Part shown: one piece after another, positions 9,428-19,204 of the stretch | Layout of the letters: every line of letters begins with the position of its first letter | Numbering within the stretch: the stretch's first letter is position 1 | DNA from: Emticicia sp. C21 | Lineage (GTDB): Bacteria > Bacteroidota > Bacteroidia > Cytophagales > Spirosomataceae | Length of the DNA stretch: 64,000 nt | Direction: 5' to 3' | Assembly: GCF_003418935.1 (NCBI RefSeq) | Contig: NZ_QVMT01000018.1 | Span: 1 to 64,000, forward strand | Program-made: the position numbers and the translations under genes | Notes under the pieces: generated by a model | Seen by the model: only the letters and a program-made list of their open reading frames with translations | Database searches by the model: none | What the model was told of the DNA's origin: nothing

Positions 9428-11914
9428 ATGAAATTTAACAAAAATAATTTCTTACAAAGTTTCCTCAAATTTACGCTTTTTACACTAATTATCAGCAATT
9501 CTTTTGCACAAAATACAGGTAATGCTCCAGGAAATGCACCCACTAATGCACCGGTTACTCCTGTAAATCCAGCCACAACTCCAGCCAATCCAAATGCCCC
9601 GGCAGGAAGAACCCAACAAGCGCCTAATGCACCTTTGCCGAATCGTAACCGGGTAACAAATCCTAACGATCCTAATGCAATCAGGAATCTGACAGTCAAT
9701 CCTGCAGACCAATTGGCAATGACAAGAGAAGATTCATTGAGAGCTATACGGGAAGAGGAAGAAGAACAGGATGTGGCTAAAGTAACTTTAAGAAGAAGAA
9801 TTTTCGGATATAATCTTTTCAATACTATTAAGTTTGATCCTACTCCGGCTATCAATATTGCAACGCCGAGTAATTATATATTAGGTCCAAATGACCAATT
9901 GATTATTGATATCTATGGGTATTCACAAGCTACTTACAAATCAACGATTTCTCCTGACGGTTATATTACTCTTGATAGAGTAGGTCTTGTTTATCTGGCA
10001 GGTTCAACAATGGAGCAAGCACGTGAAAAGATTCTGAATAAACTGGCCAAAGTATATATTGGTTTACTCCCTTATGCCGGCAATCCTGCTAATACCTATC
10101 TGGTTGTATCATTAGGCAATATCAGAAGTATCAAAGTAACTATCACGGGTGAAGTTATTGCTCCTGGCACTTATACCTTGTCTTCGCTTTCTACGGTTCT
10201 TAATGCGCTTTATGTATGTGGAGGACCTAATGAATTGGGTACTTATCGTAAAATTCAGGTGGTACGTAATAATAGAGTGGTTTCAACGCTTGATTTATAT
10301 GAGGTATTACTTAAAGGCTTTGCCAAAAATAACATTATTTTACAAGACCAGGACATCGTTCAGGTTACGCCTTATGTTAACCGCGTGGCGGTTCAGGGAA
10401 ATACCAAACGGAATGGTTTATTTGAGTTAACTGAAAATGAAAAACTACAGGATGCTATAGCTTATGCAGGTGGATTTAACCAGTACGCTTATAAACACCG
10501 TTTGAAAGTACATAGAAATACAAGCAGAGAACGCAAAATTATAGATGTGAGAGAGGCCGATTTCCCTACATTCAATGTTCTATCAGGTGATTCTATCGTC
10601 ACTGAAAGATTATTGGAGCGTTACGAGAACATGGTAACTATTGATGGCGCTATTTTCCGTCCGGGTCAGTATTCATTGGATAGCAACCCTACCCTGCTTG
10701 AATTAATTAAATCTGCCGAGGGGTTAAGAGGTGAGGCTTTGACAGGTAGAATTGCAATTGTGAGAACACGTGATGATATGATTATCGAAAATATCTCGGT
10801 AAATCTTGATGATATTATGAAAGGTAAAGCGACAGATGTTCCTTTGAAGCGCGAAGACCAAATAACAATCCCGTCGATATTTGATTTGACTGAGCCAGCT
10901 TACGTACGTATTCAAGGAGCCATTAATAACCCTGAAGGAGAAGTAGGTATTGAATTACCTTTTGTGAGAAATCTGACAGTTGAAGATGTATTAGTGAAAG
11001 TTGGTGGTTTATCAGAATCAGCATCATTATCAAGAGTTGAAGTAGTGCGTAGAAAACGCAACGTTGACCCTACTTCTGCAAGTGCACAGATTTCTGATAC
11101 ATACGAGTTCAATATCCGCCCTGATTTAAGTGTAGAACAACCAGGAACTAACTTTGTATTGCTTCCATTTGATGAAATCTTTATCAGAAAATCACCAAAC
11201 TACGTAAAGCAGGCTTTTGTTGAGGTAGAAGGTGAAGTAATTTTCCCAGATAAATACGGTATCAAGAGTAAAGATGAAAAGGTTTCAGACATTGTTAAAC
11301 GTGCCGGAGGACTTACTCCCTATTCTTATCTGGAAGGCGCTACTTTAATTAGAGAAATTCAATTAAGCGATATTGAAATTGAGCAACGCAGAAAAGCAAT
11401 TACTGAAATTGCCAATAGTGTAAAAGGCAACCAGACTATTGAAGTGGAAGACGTAGATGCTACAAAGAAATCTTCTATTGGTATTGATTTAAGAAAAATT
11501 CTTGAAAATCCGGGTTCAGTTGAGGATATGATTTTACAGGACGGTGACATTATCCGTATCCCGAAACGTCTCGAGACTGTACGTGTGCAAGGAGAAGTAT
11601 TATATCCAACCACTGTTAAATACTTCGACCGAGACAATTTTATGAACTACATTTCTAAAGCTGGTGGATTTACAAAAAAATCGCTGAAGAGTAAGTCGTA
11701 TGTGTTATACGCTAATGGTTCTGTAGATAGAACAAGAAGATTCTTATTTGTGAATATCTATCCAAAAGTGGCTCCTGGTTCAGAAATCATCATTCCTCAA
11801 AAAACAACAACAGCAGTACAACAGCTAGCACAGGTTCAGAATTTGTTTGGTACTATCGCGGCAACTATGACCACCCTTATCGGTATCATTGGTATCTTAC
11901 AAATCAGCAAGTAA
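9428..11914 (+). CDS. SLBB-domain polysaccharide export protein (OPX, Wza/KpsD-like)
   Basis: An exported protein expected to form the outer-membrane channel for a surface polysaccharide. I start it at 9428 (828 residues), where a signal peptide MKFNKNNFLQSFLKF...SNSFAQ begins; the frame also opens at 9326, but the extra 34 residues would bury that signal. After the signal comes a low-complexity Asn/Ala/Pro linker (mature residues about 1-60). Then follows the polysaccharide export domain (GPNDQLIIDIYGYSQ; ISPDGYITLDRVG) and about six SLBB-type repeats, each starting with V-x-G-x-(V/I)-x-x-P-G-like segments. A hydrophobic C-terminal segment (about residues 800-825) fits the membrane-spanning end of OPX proteins. 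It is first in the export operon. Confidence 0.9.
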   Translation: MKFNKNNFLQSFLKFTLFTLIISNSFAQNTGNAPGNAPTNAPVTPVNPATTPANPNAPAGRTQQAPNAPLPNRNRVTNPNDPNAIRNLTVNPADQLAMTREDSLRAIREEEEEQDVAKVTLRRRIFGYNLFNTIKFDPTPAINIATPSNYILGPNDQLIIDIYGYSQATYKSTISPDGYITLDRVGLVYLAGSTMEQAREKILNKLAKVYIGLLPYAGNPANTYLVVSLGNIRSIKVTITGEVIAPGTYTLSSLSTVLNALYVCGGPNELGTYRKIQVVRNNRVVSTLDLYEVLLKGFAKNNIILQDQDIVQVTPYVNRVAVQGNTKRNGLFELTENEKLQDAIAYAGGFNQYAYKHRLKVHRNTSRERKIIDVREADFPTFNVLSGDSIVTERLLERYENMVTIDGAIFRPGQYSLDSNPTLLELIKSAEGLRGEALTGRIAIVRTRDDMIIENISVNLDDIMKGKATDVPLKREDQITIPSIFDLTEPAYVRIQGAINNPEGEVGIELPFVRNLTVEDVLVKVGGLSESASLSRVEVVRRKRNVDPTSASAQISDTYEFNIRPDLSVEQPGTNFVLLPFDEIFIRKSPNYVKQAFVEVEGEVIFPDKYGIKSKDEKVSDIVKRAGGLTPYSYLEGATLIREIQLSDIEIEQRRKAITEIANSVKGNQTIEVEDVDATKKSSIGIDLRKILENPGSVEDMILQDGDIIRIPKRLETVRVQGEVLYPTTVKYFDRDNFMNYISKAGGFTKKSLKSKSYVLYANGSVDRTRRFLFVNIYPKVAPGSEIIIPQKTTTAVQQLAQVQNLFGTIAATMTTLIGIIGILQISK

Positions 11915-11948
11915 TTTAGTTGTAACACAACACTATTTAATTAAAAAG

Positions 11949-13049
11949 ATGGCTGAAACACAGATCATACAAGAAGAACAAATCAGTACAAAGGATTTAT
12001 TTCAGAAAATAATAAACGTATTTAAACTAATTGGCAGTGAGTGGAAGCTCTTGTTGATTGGTATTGCTGTTGGTACTTTAGTAAGTATCTTAATGGACTT
12101 AAACAATTTTAAAGAGTCTCAGTTTTACGGCGAAATTCAGTTTAACCTTGAATCAGGCAATCCTAATCAAGGCGGAATGGGTGGCTTTGCTGGTCTTGCT
12201 TCTGCCTTTGGTGTACCTGGTGGAATGGGTGGTGCTCAATCAAACGACCTATTCAGCGGTGGAAACTTCGGTTTAGTTATTGCCTCAAAGACTTTATATG
12301 AAAAAGCTTTGATGAAAGAAGTAGTTATTGGCGGCAGAAAAAATCTGTTTATTAACTATTATAAAGATAGCAGCGATATTAAGCGTAAAGAATGGGGGGG
12401 TGATATGTTTCATGAACCTAATAAAGCAGCTATTAATTTCAGATTTGTTCCGAAAAGCCCTGAACAATTCACCAAAATCGAAAATGAGTTAGTAGCTACT
12501 ATCTATGAAAAGTTATTGAAACAAACTGAGCTAAAACCTCTGGATAAAAATGGATCAATCATGATTTTATCGGCAACAACTAATAATGAAATGCTGACCA
12601 AAGTATGGCTTGAAACATTGTTAAAAACGCTTGAAGAGTTTTATATTGATGTTCGTACTAAAAAAACAAAAGAGATTTACGATATTCAGGTAGCCCGGTT
12701 AAACGAATTGCAAGGTAAACTTAATTCAACAGACCGCCAGTTAGCCATTACAACATTTCAGAATATGAATGCTGTTGATCCTACTGCACCTATGCGACAA
12801 CAACAATTGAACAGAAATAATACATTCATTTCTAACCAGTTTTACACGCAAATGGCAACAGTAGAAAACCTCCGAATGCTTTTGATACATCAGACTCCTT
12901 TATTTACTTTGCTTCAACCGGTTCGTCTGCCATTATTGCGCAAAGATTATACTATCGGTGGAAGCACGAAGCTTGGAGCTTTCTTAGGCTTCTTTGTATG
13001 TCTGGTATTCATCATTGTTCGTAAAACGTATCAGGAACTGGTGAGCTAA
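11949..13049 (+). CDS. Wzz-type polysaccharide co-polymerase (PCP)
   Basis: A 366-residue inner-membrane protein with Wzz/FepE-like layout: membrane segment at about 34-52 (LLLIGIAVGTLVSILM), a large periplasmic region with helix-rich middle, and a second membrane segment near 335-355 followed by a short cytoplasmic tail. Such proteins set chain length or bridge inner and outer membrane export parts. The periplasmic N-terminal part carries a Gly/Met-rich insertion (about 75-110, GGMGGFAGLASAFGVPGGMGG). I start at the ATG at 11949, after the OPX stop; the frame opens earlier at 11889 but that start would overlap the OPX gene. Next gene begins 41 bases on. Confidence 0.85.
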   Translation: MAETQIIQEEQISTKDLFQKIINVFKLIGSEWKLLLIGIAVGTLVSILMDLNNFKESQFYGEIQFNLESGNPNQGGMGGFAGLASAFGVPGGMGGAQSNDLFSGGNFGLVIASKTLYEKALMKEVVIGGRKNLFINYYKDSSDIKRKEWGGDMFHEPNKAAINFRFVPKSPEQFTKIENELVATIYEKLLKQTELKPLDKNGSIMILSATTNNEMLTKVWLETLLKTLEEFYIDVRTKKTKEIYDIQVARLNELQGKLNSTDRQLAITTFQNMNAVDPTAPMRQQQLNRNNTFISNQFYTQMATVENLRMLLIHQTPLFTLLQPVRLPLLRKDYTIGGSTKLGAFLGFFVCLVFIIVRKTYQELVS

Positions 13050-13060
13050 ATTAAAAGTTT

Positions 13061-13068
13061 TATTTTTG
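13061..13068 (+). promoter_or_regulatory. Possible -7 box before the ABC permease
   Basis: TATTTTTG fits TAnnTTTG, 22 bases before the permease start, in the gap after the PCP gene. It could give the transporter genes their own promoter; a chance match in AT-rich DNA is possible. Confidence 0.3.
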
Positions 13069-13090
13069 TCTGAATGAATTAGATTTGTGA

Positions 13091-13927
13091 ATGAAAAAAT
13101 CGGAGAACGAAATAGTAATCAAAGCAGGGAAATCAGCACTACATTATTGGAGAGAGGTCTGGCGACAAAGAGAGTTATTCTGGATATTAGGCAAGCGTGA
13201 CGTAATGGTACGCTATAAACAAACTGTCTTAGGTATAGCATGGGCAGTTTTTCGCCCATTATTGACAACTCTGGTGATGACCTTTGCCTTTGGGAAAATT
13301 GCCAAAATGGAAGTAGATGCTACGCTCCCCTATATGTTAATAGTAATTCCGGGTGTGATTATCTGGTTATTCTTTTCTCAATGTTTATCTCAGATAAGTA
13401 ATAGTATTGTAGGTAATAGCAATCTTGTATCAAAAGTATACTTTCCCCGTATAATCATTCCCTTCAGCTCACTTTTAGTGGGACTTTTAGATGCAGTTAT
13501 TGCTTTTGCTATGTTTTTTGTCTTTTGTCTTTACTATCATTTTGTACCTAGCTGGCATATAGTTTTTGCTCCTTTATTTATGCTTTTAGCCTATCTAGGC
13601 GCATTTGGCTTTGGTCTGATTGCCTCAGTCCTGAATGTAAAATATCGTGATATTGCCCAGATTATCCCTTTTATTGTACAATTTGGTTTTTTTATCTCTC
13701 CGGTTGGCTACACCAGTGAACTAAGAAAAGATGCCTGGTGGTATCCCTATTATAATCTTAATCCCGTAGTTGGTACTATTGATGGCCTGCGCTGGTCTTT
13801 ATTAGGAGACTACTCCCCTTTTAATTGGCAAAGTTTAATACCAACTCTTGTATTTGTAACTATTTCAGTCATCTTTGCAATCTGGTTTTTCCGTAAAAAC
13901 GAAAACTCCTTTGTCGATTATATCTAA
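13091..13927 (+). CDS. ABC-2 polysaccharide exporter permease (Wzm/KpsM-like)
   Basis: A 278-residue membrane protein with six hydrophobic segments and the ABC-2 type permease signature: the amphipathic start FWILGKRDVMVRYKQTVLG and later SNLVSKVYFPRIIIP and the DIAQIIPFIVQFGFFISPVGY block. It would move a lipid-linked polysaccharide across the inner membrane together with the ATPase encoded 25 bases downstream. Length matches Wzm/TagG family members (about 260-280). Confidence 0.9.
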   Translation: MKKSENEIVIKAGKSALHYWREVWRQRELFWILGKRDVMVRYKQTVLGIAWAVFRPLLTTLVMTFAFGKIAKMEVDATLPYMLIVIPGVIIWLFFSQCLSQISNSIVGNSNLVSKVYFPRIIIPFSSLLVGLLDAVIAFAMFFVFCLYYHFVPSWHIVFAPLFMLLAYLGAFGFGLIASVLNVKYRDIAQIIPFIVQFGFFISPVGYTSELRKDAWWYPYYNLNPVVGTIDGLRWSLLGDYSPFNWQSLIPTLVFVTISVIFAIWFFRKNENSFVDYI

Positions 13928-13952
13928 TTTGTACCCCTGAGTGGCATTTCGC

Positions 13953-15197
13953 ATGAAAGCAATTTCTATAAAAAATATTTCCAAAAAATATATACTTAGT
14001 CATAAGAAGAAAAAGTATCAGAATTTTAAAGAAACCCTGACTGGCTTTGTACAGGAATTTTTTACCAGCAAAGATGAACAAGAAACCAAAGAAGTTTTCT
14101 GGGCACTCAAGAGCGTAAGCTTTGATATTGAGCAAGGTGATAGAGTTGGAATCGTGGGCTCAAATGGTGCCGGGAAATCTACCTTGTTAAAGATATTAAG
14201 TAGAATTACCGAGCCTACTCATGGAGAAGTAAAGGTAAGAGGCAGAATGGCCAGTTTGCTGGAAGTTGGAACTGGTTTTCATCCGGAATTGACCGGAAGA
14301 GAGAATATATTTTTGAATGGGGCAATTCTTGGGATGCGCCAGGATGAAATAAGAAGGCAATTTGATGAGATAGTTGATTTTGCAGGAATTGAAAAATTCT
14401 TGGATACTCCGGTAAAACGTTATTCATCAGGCATGTATGTTCGTTTGGGTTTTGCCATCGCTGCGCATCTGGAGCCTGAAATATTAATCGTCGATGAGGT
14501 ATTAGCAGTAGGTGATTCTGAATTTCAGAAAAAGTGTCTGGGCAAAATGAAAGATGTCTCAAATGGTGGTAGAACTGTACTTTTTGTAAGTCATAATGCT
14601 ACAGCCATTCAGGGTCTTTGTAATAAAGCTGCCTTTCTTCAAAAAGGGAATCTGGTAAAATATGGAGAAGTTGGAGAAGTATTGCATGATTACATGACCA
14701 GTATTTCAAAGTTCCAGTTAAGCCAGAACTGGGAAAACCCGGATGGTGCACCAGGTAATGACTTCGTAAGAGTAAAACATATTGAGGTATTACCAGAACT
14801 GATAAACGGCAGTAAAAACATTGATGTACGAACGCCACTGAAAATAAGTTTTGAATTCTGGAATATGCTCGAATCAGCTGAGCTTAATCTAAGTGTATTT
14901 TTATATAATATGACGGGTGAGTGCGTCTTCAATGTGGGTAGCCAAGCCAAAAAATTCTCAAAAGGTCTGATTAAAGGTTTGCTGGAAATTCCTGGTAACT
15001 TCCTGAACGATGGTTCGTATTACATTTCGGTAATGATAGTAAAAGATACTTCTGACCCAGTTTTCTTTATGGAAGATGCCATCAGTTTTGATGTTGCAGA
15101 TTTCAGAGAAGGAACTAGTTGGTATGGTAAATGGCCAGGTGCTATTCGTCCAGTTCATATTCCGGTAAAAACATGGAAAGTTGATGGTTTGGTTTAG
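13953..15197 (+). CDS. ABC polysaccharide exporter ATPase with Wzt-type C-terminal domain
   Basis: A 414-residue ATPase. Walker A is GSNGAGKST (about residue 70), the signature is YSSGMYVRLGFA, Walker B is EILIVDEVLAVGDSEF, and the switch His is in LFVSHN. Residues about 265-405 form an extra beta-rich domain of the Wzt C-terminal type, which in O-antigen transporters binds the modified end of the glycan. I use the ATG at 13953 (MKAISIKNISKKY), a normal start for the family; a GTG four codons earlier is also in frame. It is the last gene of the export unit, followed by two hairpins. Confidence 0.9.
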   Translation: MKAISIKNISKKYILSHKKKKYQNFKETLTGFVQEFFTSKDEQETKEVFWALKSVSFDIEQGDRVGIVGSNGAGKSTLLKILSRITEPTHGEVKVRGRMASLLEVGTGFHPELTGRENIFLNGAILGMRQDEIRRQFDEIVDFAGIEKFLDTPVKRYSSGMYVRLGFAIAAHLEPEILIVDEVLAVGDSEFQKKCLGKMKDVSNGGRTVLFVSHNATAIQGLCNKAAFLQKGNLVKYGEVGEVLHDYMTSISKFQLSQNWENPDGAPGNDFVRVKHIEVLPELINGSKNIDVRTPLKISFEFWNMLESAELNLSVFLYNMTGECVFNVGSQAKKFSKGLIKGLLEIPGNFLNDGSYYISVMIVKDTSDPVFFMEDAISFDVADFREGTSWYGKWPGAIRPVHIPVKTWKVDGLV

Positions 15198-15206
15198 GAA
15201 ATGACG

Positions 15207-15238
15207 TTTAGCATTAAAATGATATAAATCATGCTAAA
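15207..15238. repeat. Hairpin after the export ATPase gene
   Basis: Inverted repeat TTTAGCAT (15207-15214) and ATGCTAAA (15231-15238), 16-base loop, no T tract. It is one of two neighbouring hairpins and may protect the 3' end or help end transcription. Confidence 0.4.
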
Positions 15239-15242
15239 GGAT

Positions 15243-15270
15243 TCTGAAAATCATCTTCATTATTTTCAGA
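15243..15270. repeat. Second hairpin in the same gap
   Basis: TCTGAAAAT (15243-15251) pairs with ATTTTCAGA (15262-15270), 10-base loop. It lies directly before the -7 box of the next operon. Confidence 0.4.
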
Positions 15271-15277
15271 TATTAAC

Positions 15278-15285
15278 TACATTTG
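15278..15285 (+). promoter_or_regulatory. -7 promoter box before the glycan assembly operon
   Basis: TACATTTG followed by C, exact TAnnTTTG match. The implied leader to the aminotransferase start is about 115 bases, long enough for regulation. Confidence 0.5.
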
Positions 15286-15406
15286 CAAATCACATTTTTT
15301 AGAACCTGCTCTAAAACTCTCATTTAACCCAAAAAGATTTTAGGTCTTAAATAAGATTTGATTAGGTTCATTGTCTTCATCGGTCTAAAACATTTGTTTC
15401 AACATA

Positions 15407-16483
15407 GTGATAAACGTAACTAAATCTTTTTTACCACCTTTTGAGGAATACCAGGATAAGATAAAAGGTATTTGGGAAAATACATGGTTGACTAACAACG
15501 GACCGTTAGTTCGTGAATTAGAAGATAAATTGAAACACTATTTAGGGGTAAAAAACCTCTTATATGTTACCAATGGCACTATTGCGTTGCAAATTGCCAT
15601 CAAAGCCCTTAATCTAAAGGGTGAAATTATCACTACTCCCTTCTCTTATTGCGCTACTACTACTTCAATCTTGTGGGAGAATGTAAAGCCGGTTTTTGTT
15701 GATATTGAAGCAGATACTTATAATATTGATGCCAATCTGATTGAGCAAGCTATAACCGACAATACTTCGGCAATTCTGGCAACTCATGTGTACGGTAGAC
15801 CTTGCGACGTAGAAAAAATTGAAAAGATTGCAAGAAAATATAATCTGAAAGTTATTTATGATGGTGCCCACTGCTTTGGTGCCACTTATTTTGACAAATC
15901 AGTACTTTCTTTTGGCGATGTAGCTACCTGTAGTTTCCATGCGACTAAAGTTTTTCACACCATAGAAGGTGGTTGTGTGATTTGCAAAGATGATGACCTG
16001 GTAAAAACTTTGGCGCATTACAGAAGTTTTGGACATAAAAATGATGACTATTATATGATAGGCATCAACGCCAAAAACTCAGAGTTTCACGCGGCAATGG
16101 GTTTATGCAACTTGCCAAGAGTAGCTGATATTATAGAGAAAAGAAAGATTATTTCTGAAAAATATGATGAATTATTAGATTGGAGTAAGCTGAAGCAACC
16201 TAAGCAGGATATTAAAGGGTTTGTATATAACTACGCTTATTATCCAATTATGCTTCCATCAGAGCAAAAGCTGATAGAAGTGACAGAAGCTTTGAAAAAA
16301 GATGATATTGTACCACGACGCTATTTTTATCCATCATTAAATCAACTTCCTTATCTGGATTTTTATAATCCCTGCCCGGTTTCTGAAAAAATGTCGGTAG
16401 CAGCATTATCATTACCTTTATATTATGACTTAGATTTGAAAGACGTTGAGCGAATTTCCAGCATTGTTAACGCAACGCTTTGA
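15407..16483 (+). CDS. DegT/DnrJ/EryC1/StrS sugar aminotransferase
   Basis: A 358-residue PLP-dependent enzyme of the nucleotide-sugar aminotransferase family. Early residues GPLVRELEDKL and TTPFSYCATTTSILW are typical. The cofactor aspartate is in VIYDGAHCFGA, and the Schiff-base lysine is the K of SFHATKVFHTIEGG. It would transfer an amino group from glutamate to a keto-sugar nucleotide, giving an amino sugar for the surface glycan. The sugar cannot be identified because no matching dehydratase or epimerase is nearby. Start is GTG at 15407, and homologues begin with the same INVTKSFLPP-like segment. Confidence 0.88.
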   Translation: MINVTKSFLPPFEEYQDKIKGIWENTWLTNNGPLVRELEDKLKHYLGVKNLLYVTNGTIALQIAIKALNLKGEIITTPFSYCATTTSILWENVKPVFVDIEADTYNIDANLIEQAITDNTSAILATHVYGRPCDVEKIEKIARKYNLKVIYDGAHCFGATYFDKSVLSFGDVATCSFHATKVFHTIEGGCVICKDDDLVKTLAHYRSFGHKNDDYYMIGINAKNSEFHAAMGLCNLPRVADIIEKRKIISEKYDELLDWSKLKQPKQDIKGFVYNYAYYPIMLPSEQKLIEVTEALKKDDIVPRRYFYPSLNQLPYLDFYNPCPVSEKMSVAALSLPLYYDLDLKDVERISSIVNATL

Positions 16484-16524
16484 TTAAGTCAATTTATCTA
16501 TTTTAAATCAAATCTGCCTCATCA

Positions 16525-17502
16525 GTGATTGATGTATCTGTTATTATAGTGAATTATCGTACACCAGAGTTAATTGTTGATTGTATCAAGACAATCAAAC
16601 AGTACACAACGCGCGTAAGCTATGAAATTATAATAGTTGATAATCAATCAAAAGGTGATGATGAAAGCTATGTGAAAAGTTTTTTCCCTGAGGTGAGATG
16701 GATTCCGATGGGCTATAACTCCGGATTTGGCAGAGCGAATAATCTGGGAATGAAAAACGCGCAGGGCAGATATTTACTATTACTTAATTCTGATACTAAA
16801 TTATTTGAACCTGTTATAGATAAATGTGTTGCCCATTTAGATAATCGAACAGATGCCATAGCCGGTGGTGCTTACCAATATTATCCGGATCTAACTCCAA
16901 GAGCGTTTTACCATACCTTTACATTCAGAAGAGACTTCTGGATTACTCCCCCACCGTTTAGAAAATATCTGAATAAACTTATTCCTTATACTCATTATAA
17001 CGACCCCGAGCAAGTAGATTATATTGCAGCTGCGTTTCTAATGGTCAGACGAGAGGGATTTGAGAAAACCGGGGGATTTGATGAGGAATTTTTCTTATAT
17101 GGTGAAGATACAGAATGGGGTTATAGATTAGGTAAATTAGGCAAACAACTAGTATTCAAAGATTGCGGGATTATCCATGAAGAATGGGGGAGCAAGCCTG
17201 AACGTTACGAAGAAGCTCAGAAATACACCTATTTTAATAGATTTGACGAGCAGATTCAACTTTCTAACCTTGTATGGATACGTAAACAATTTGGAGCTTT
17301 ACATTATTTTCTTTTAATGCTGCACTATTGGCTCTGGGTTCCAGTCTTTTTTCTGATGAAAATCTCTTTTAATATACTGAAATTAAAGAATCCATTGAAT
17401 GATTTATACAATCAGAAAAGATTCGCCAGTACTATTTCAACTTTTTCTCAATATTTTTGGAGAATCTTATTTAAAAAACCGACTTTCTATAAAATTAAAT
17501 GA
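16525..17502 (+). CDS. Family 2 glycosyltransferase, rhamnosyltransferase-like
   Basis: A 325-residue GT-A enzyme. It opens with SVIIVNYRTPELIVDCI, has the nucleotide-sugar strand EIIIVDNQSKGDD, the metal-binding NSDTKLF, and the acceptor-side DEEFFLYGEDTEWGYRLGKLG, all typical of GT2 rhamnosyltransferase-like proteins. Two hydrophobic patches near 265-300 may associate with the membrane. GTG start at 16525 gives the normal N-terminus. Its stop overlaps the next ATG by three bases, so the two genes are translationally coupled. Confidence 0.88.
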   Translation: MIDVSVIIVNYRTPELIVDCIKTIKQYTTRVSYEIIIVDNQSKGDDESYVKSFFPEVRWIPMGYNSGFGRANNLGMKNAQGRYLLLLNSDTKLFEPVIDKCVAHLDNRTDAIAGGAYQYYPDLTPRAFYHTFTFRRDFWITPPPFRKYLNKLIPYTHYNDPEQVDYIAAAFLMVRREGFEKTGGFDEEFFLYGEDTEWGYRLGKLGKQLVFKDCGIIHEEWGSKPERYEEAQKYTYFNRFDEQIQLSNLVWIRKQFGALHYFLLMLHYWLWVPVFFLMKISFNILKLKNPLNDLYNQKRFASTISTFSQYFWRILFKKPTFYKIK

Positions 17503-18605
17503 TGCAGAAAACCATTCTTTTTATAACCCCAACCGGTGGGCGGACAGGTTCTGAAATGATGCTTTGGTATCTGCTTAAACATCTGACAGGCAAAATAAAG
17601 TCAGTGATTTATAGCTGCCAGAATGGCGAACTTTTTGCAAATCATTCTACCGCAGACCTAACTTTTATTAATACCACCAGGCAAGGGTTTGTTTATAAAA
17701 TATACGAGGGTGTTTATTATCAATTATTTAAGAGGACGCCAGAAGAATCAAGAATCTTAAAAATACAGAAACAGGTTAAGGCAGATAAGTGGTATTTGAA
17801 TACCTTAACGATGCCTCGTTTTGCGAGACTGGCGAAAAGTCTGAATATTCCATACTATGTGCACGTACATGAATTGGTAAGTGTCTATGACGAAATAGTA
17901 TATGATGATTTCAGATTTCAGTTTGATAATGCAGAAAAGATAATTTGTTGCTCTGCTATTGTAGAAAAACGGATTCAACAGATGGGATATAAGAATACAG
18001 TCTTACTCCACGAATTTATTGATACAGAAAAAGTTCAGATTCAACAAAATCCAACTGAACTGAGACAAAAGTTAAATATTCCAAATAACGCTTACATCTG
18101 GGTGATGTCTGGCTCTATGAATTTGCGGAAAGGATATGATTTAGCATTAGATTTATTGGAAAATCTACCAGAGAATACTTACTTACTTTGGTTAGGCAAT
18201 ATTAAGAAAACTGGAGTTTTACATTATTTGGAACAAAGAACCAAGCTTGAAAAACTAAATTTCATTCAAGTTGGTGAAAAATCGGGTGAATACTACGATT
18301 ATCTGAATTTAGCTGATAGTTTTGTTTTGCTGGCAAGAGAAGACCCTTTCCCTTTGGTTATGATTGAAGCTGCTTTTATGCAAAAACCTATTGTCGGATT
18401 TAATTCCGGCGGTATTTCTGAATTTTTGCAAGAAGGTATGGGAAGTGTGGTAGATAGTTTTAACCCTAAAGATCTGGCTGAGGAAATGACTAAAATTCAG
18501 AATAAAAAAACTTCCATAAACAAAGAAGTTTTGAAAAACCGGGCTTTGAATTTTGATATAAAGAATCAGATTGAAAAGTGGGTGAAATTTTTCAATGAAA
18601 ATTAA
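17499..18605 (+). CDS. Family 4 glycosyltransferase
   Basis: A 368-residue GT-B enzyme. The N-terminal part begins [16 protein letters not shown] (usual glycine-rich acceptor loop), and the C-terminal donor domain has the retaining-GT4 motif [14 protein letters not shown] with the glutamate pair and GGISEFL. It is a paralogue of the enzyme at 19321-20487, which shares REDPFPLVM and a similar layout. It starts within the stop of the preceding GT2 gene. Donor and acceptor are unknown. Confidence 0.88.
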   Translation: MMQKTILFITPTGGRTGSEMMLWYLLKHLTGKIKSVIYSCQNGELFANHSTADLTFINTTRQGFVYKIYEGVYYQLFKRTPEESRILKIQKQVKADKWYLNTLTMPRFARLAKSLNIPYYVHVHELVSVYDEIVYDDFRFQFDNAEKIICCSAIVEKRIQQMGYKNTVLLHEFIDTEKVQIQQNPTELRQKLNIPNNAYIWVMSGSMNLRKGYDLALDLLENLPENTYLLWLGNIKKTGVLHYLEQRTKLEKLNFIQVGEKSGEYYDYLNLADSFVLLAREDPFPLVMIEAAFMQKPIVGFNSGGISEFLQEGMGSVVDSFNPKDLAEEMTKIQNKKTSINKEVLKNRALNFDIKNQIEKWVKFFNEN

Positions 18606-18619
18606 TACAAGCGCATAAA

Positions 18620-19204
18620 ATGGATAATCTGAAAGATATCTTAGGTGAACTGAAAGAAGCACAAAAGGTGCTTGATAACTTTATTTCATCAGAACAAAAT
18701 ATAAAAAATATAGAGGCTGCGGCAATTTTAATGGCCGGTGCCCTAAAGGAGGGTAAAAAAATTATTTCATGCGGCAATGGTGGCTCACATTGTGATGCTA
18801 TGCATTTTGCCGAAGAATTATCAGGTCGTTATAGAGAAAACCGTAGATCATTAGCAGCTATAGCCATTTCGGACGCAAGTCATATTTCTTGTGTTGGGAA
18901 CGATTATGGCTTTGACTTTATTTTTTCAAGATTCATAGAGGGACTAGGAAACGAAGGTGATGTACTTTTAGGTCTAAGCACAAGTGGAAATTCAAAAAAT
19001 ATTATCAATGCCGTACAAGCTGCCAGAGAAAAAGGCATGAAAGTAGTGATTTTCTCAGGGAAAGACGGTGGGAAATTAAAAGGCTTAGCTGATGTAGAAA
19101 TCATAGTACCACATTTTGGTTATGCCGACCGCATTCAGGAAATCCATATTAAAGTTATTCATATTCTCATGCTTTTAATTGAGAAGCTTGTAATTAATAA
19201 TTGA
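18620..19204 (+). CDS. gmhA: Sedoheptulose-7-phosphate isomerase GmhA
   Basis: A 194-residue SIS-domain isomerase (E. coli GmhA 192) that turns sedoheptulose 7-phosphate into D-glycero-manno-heptose 7-phosphate, the first step to ADP- or GDP-heptose. The phosphosugar-binding segment is [17 protein letters not shown], with the conserved [23 protein letters not shown] and the C-terminal [12 protein letters not shown] that carries the zinc/active-site residues. A GT9 heptosyltransferase-like gene lies 2.3 kb downstream, which fits heptose use in the same glycan. The other heptose-pathway genes (hldE, gmhB) are not in this window. Confidence 0.93.
   Translation: MDNLKDILGELKEAQKVLDNFISSEQNIKNIEAAAILMAGALKEGKKIISCGNGGSHCDAMHFAEELSGRYRENRRSLAAIAISDASHISCVGNDYGFDFIFSRFIEGLGNEGDVLLGLSTSGNSKNIINAVQAAREKGMKVVIFSGKDGGKLKGLADVEIIVPHFGYADRIQEIHIKVIHILMLLIEKLVINN

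Noticed and set aside
9373-9855. A 160-residue open frame on the minus strand inside the OPX gene
   Set aside because: It is the shadow of the Asn/Ala/Pro-rich linker of the plus-strand gene; composition is repetitive and no family is recognisable.
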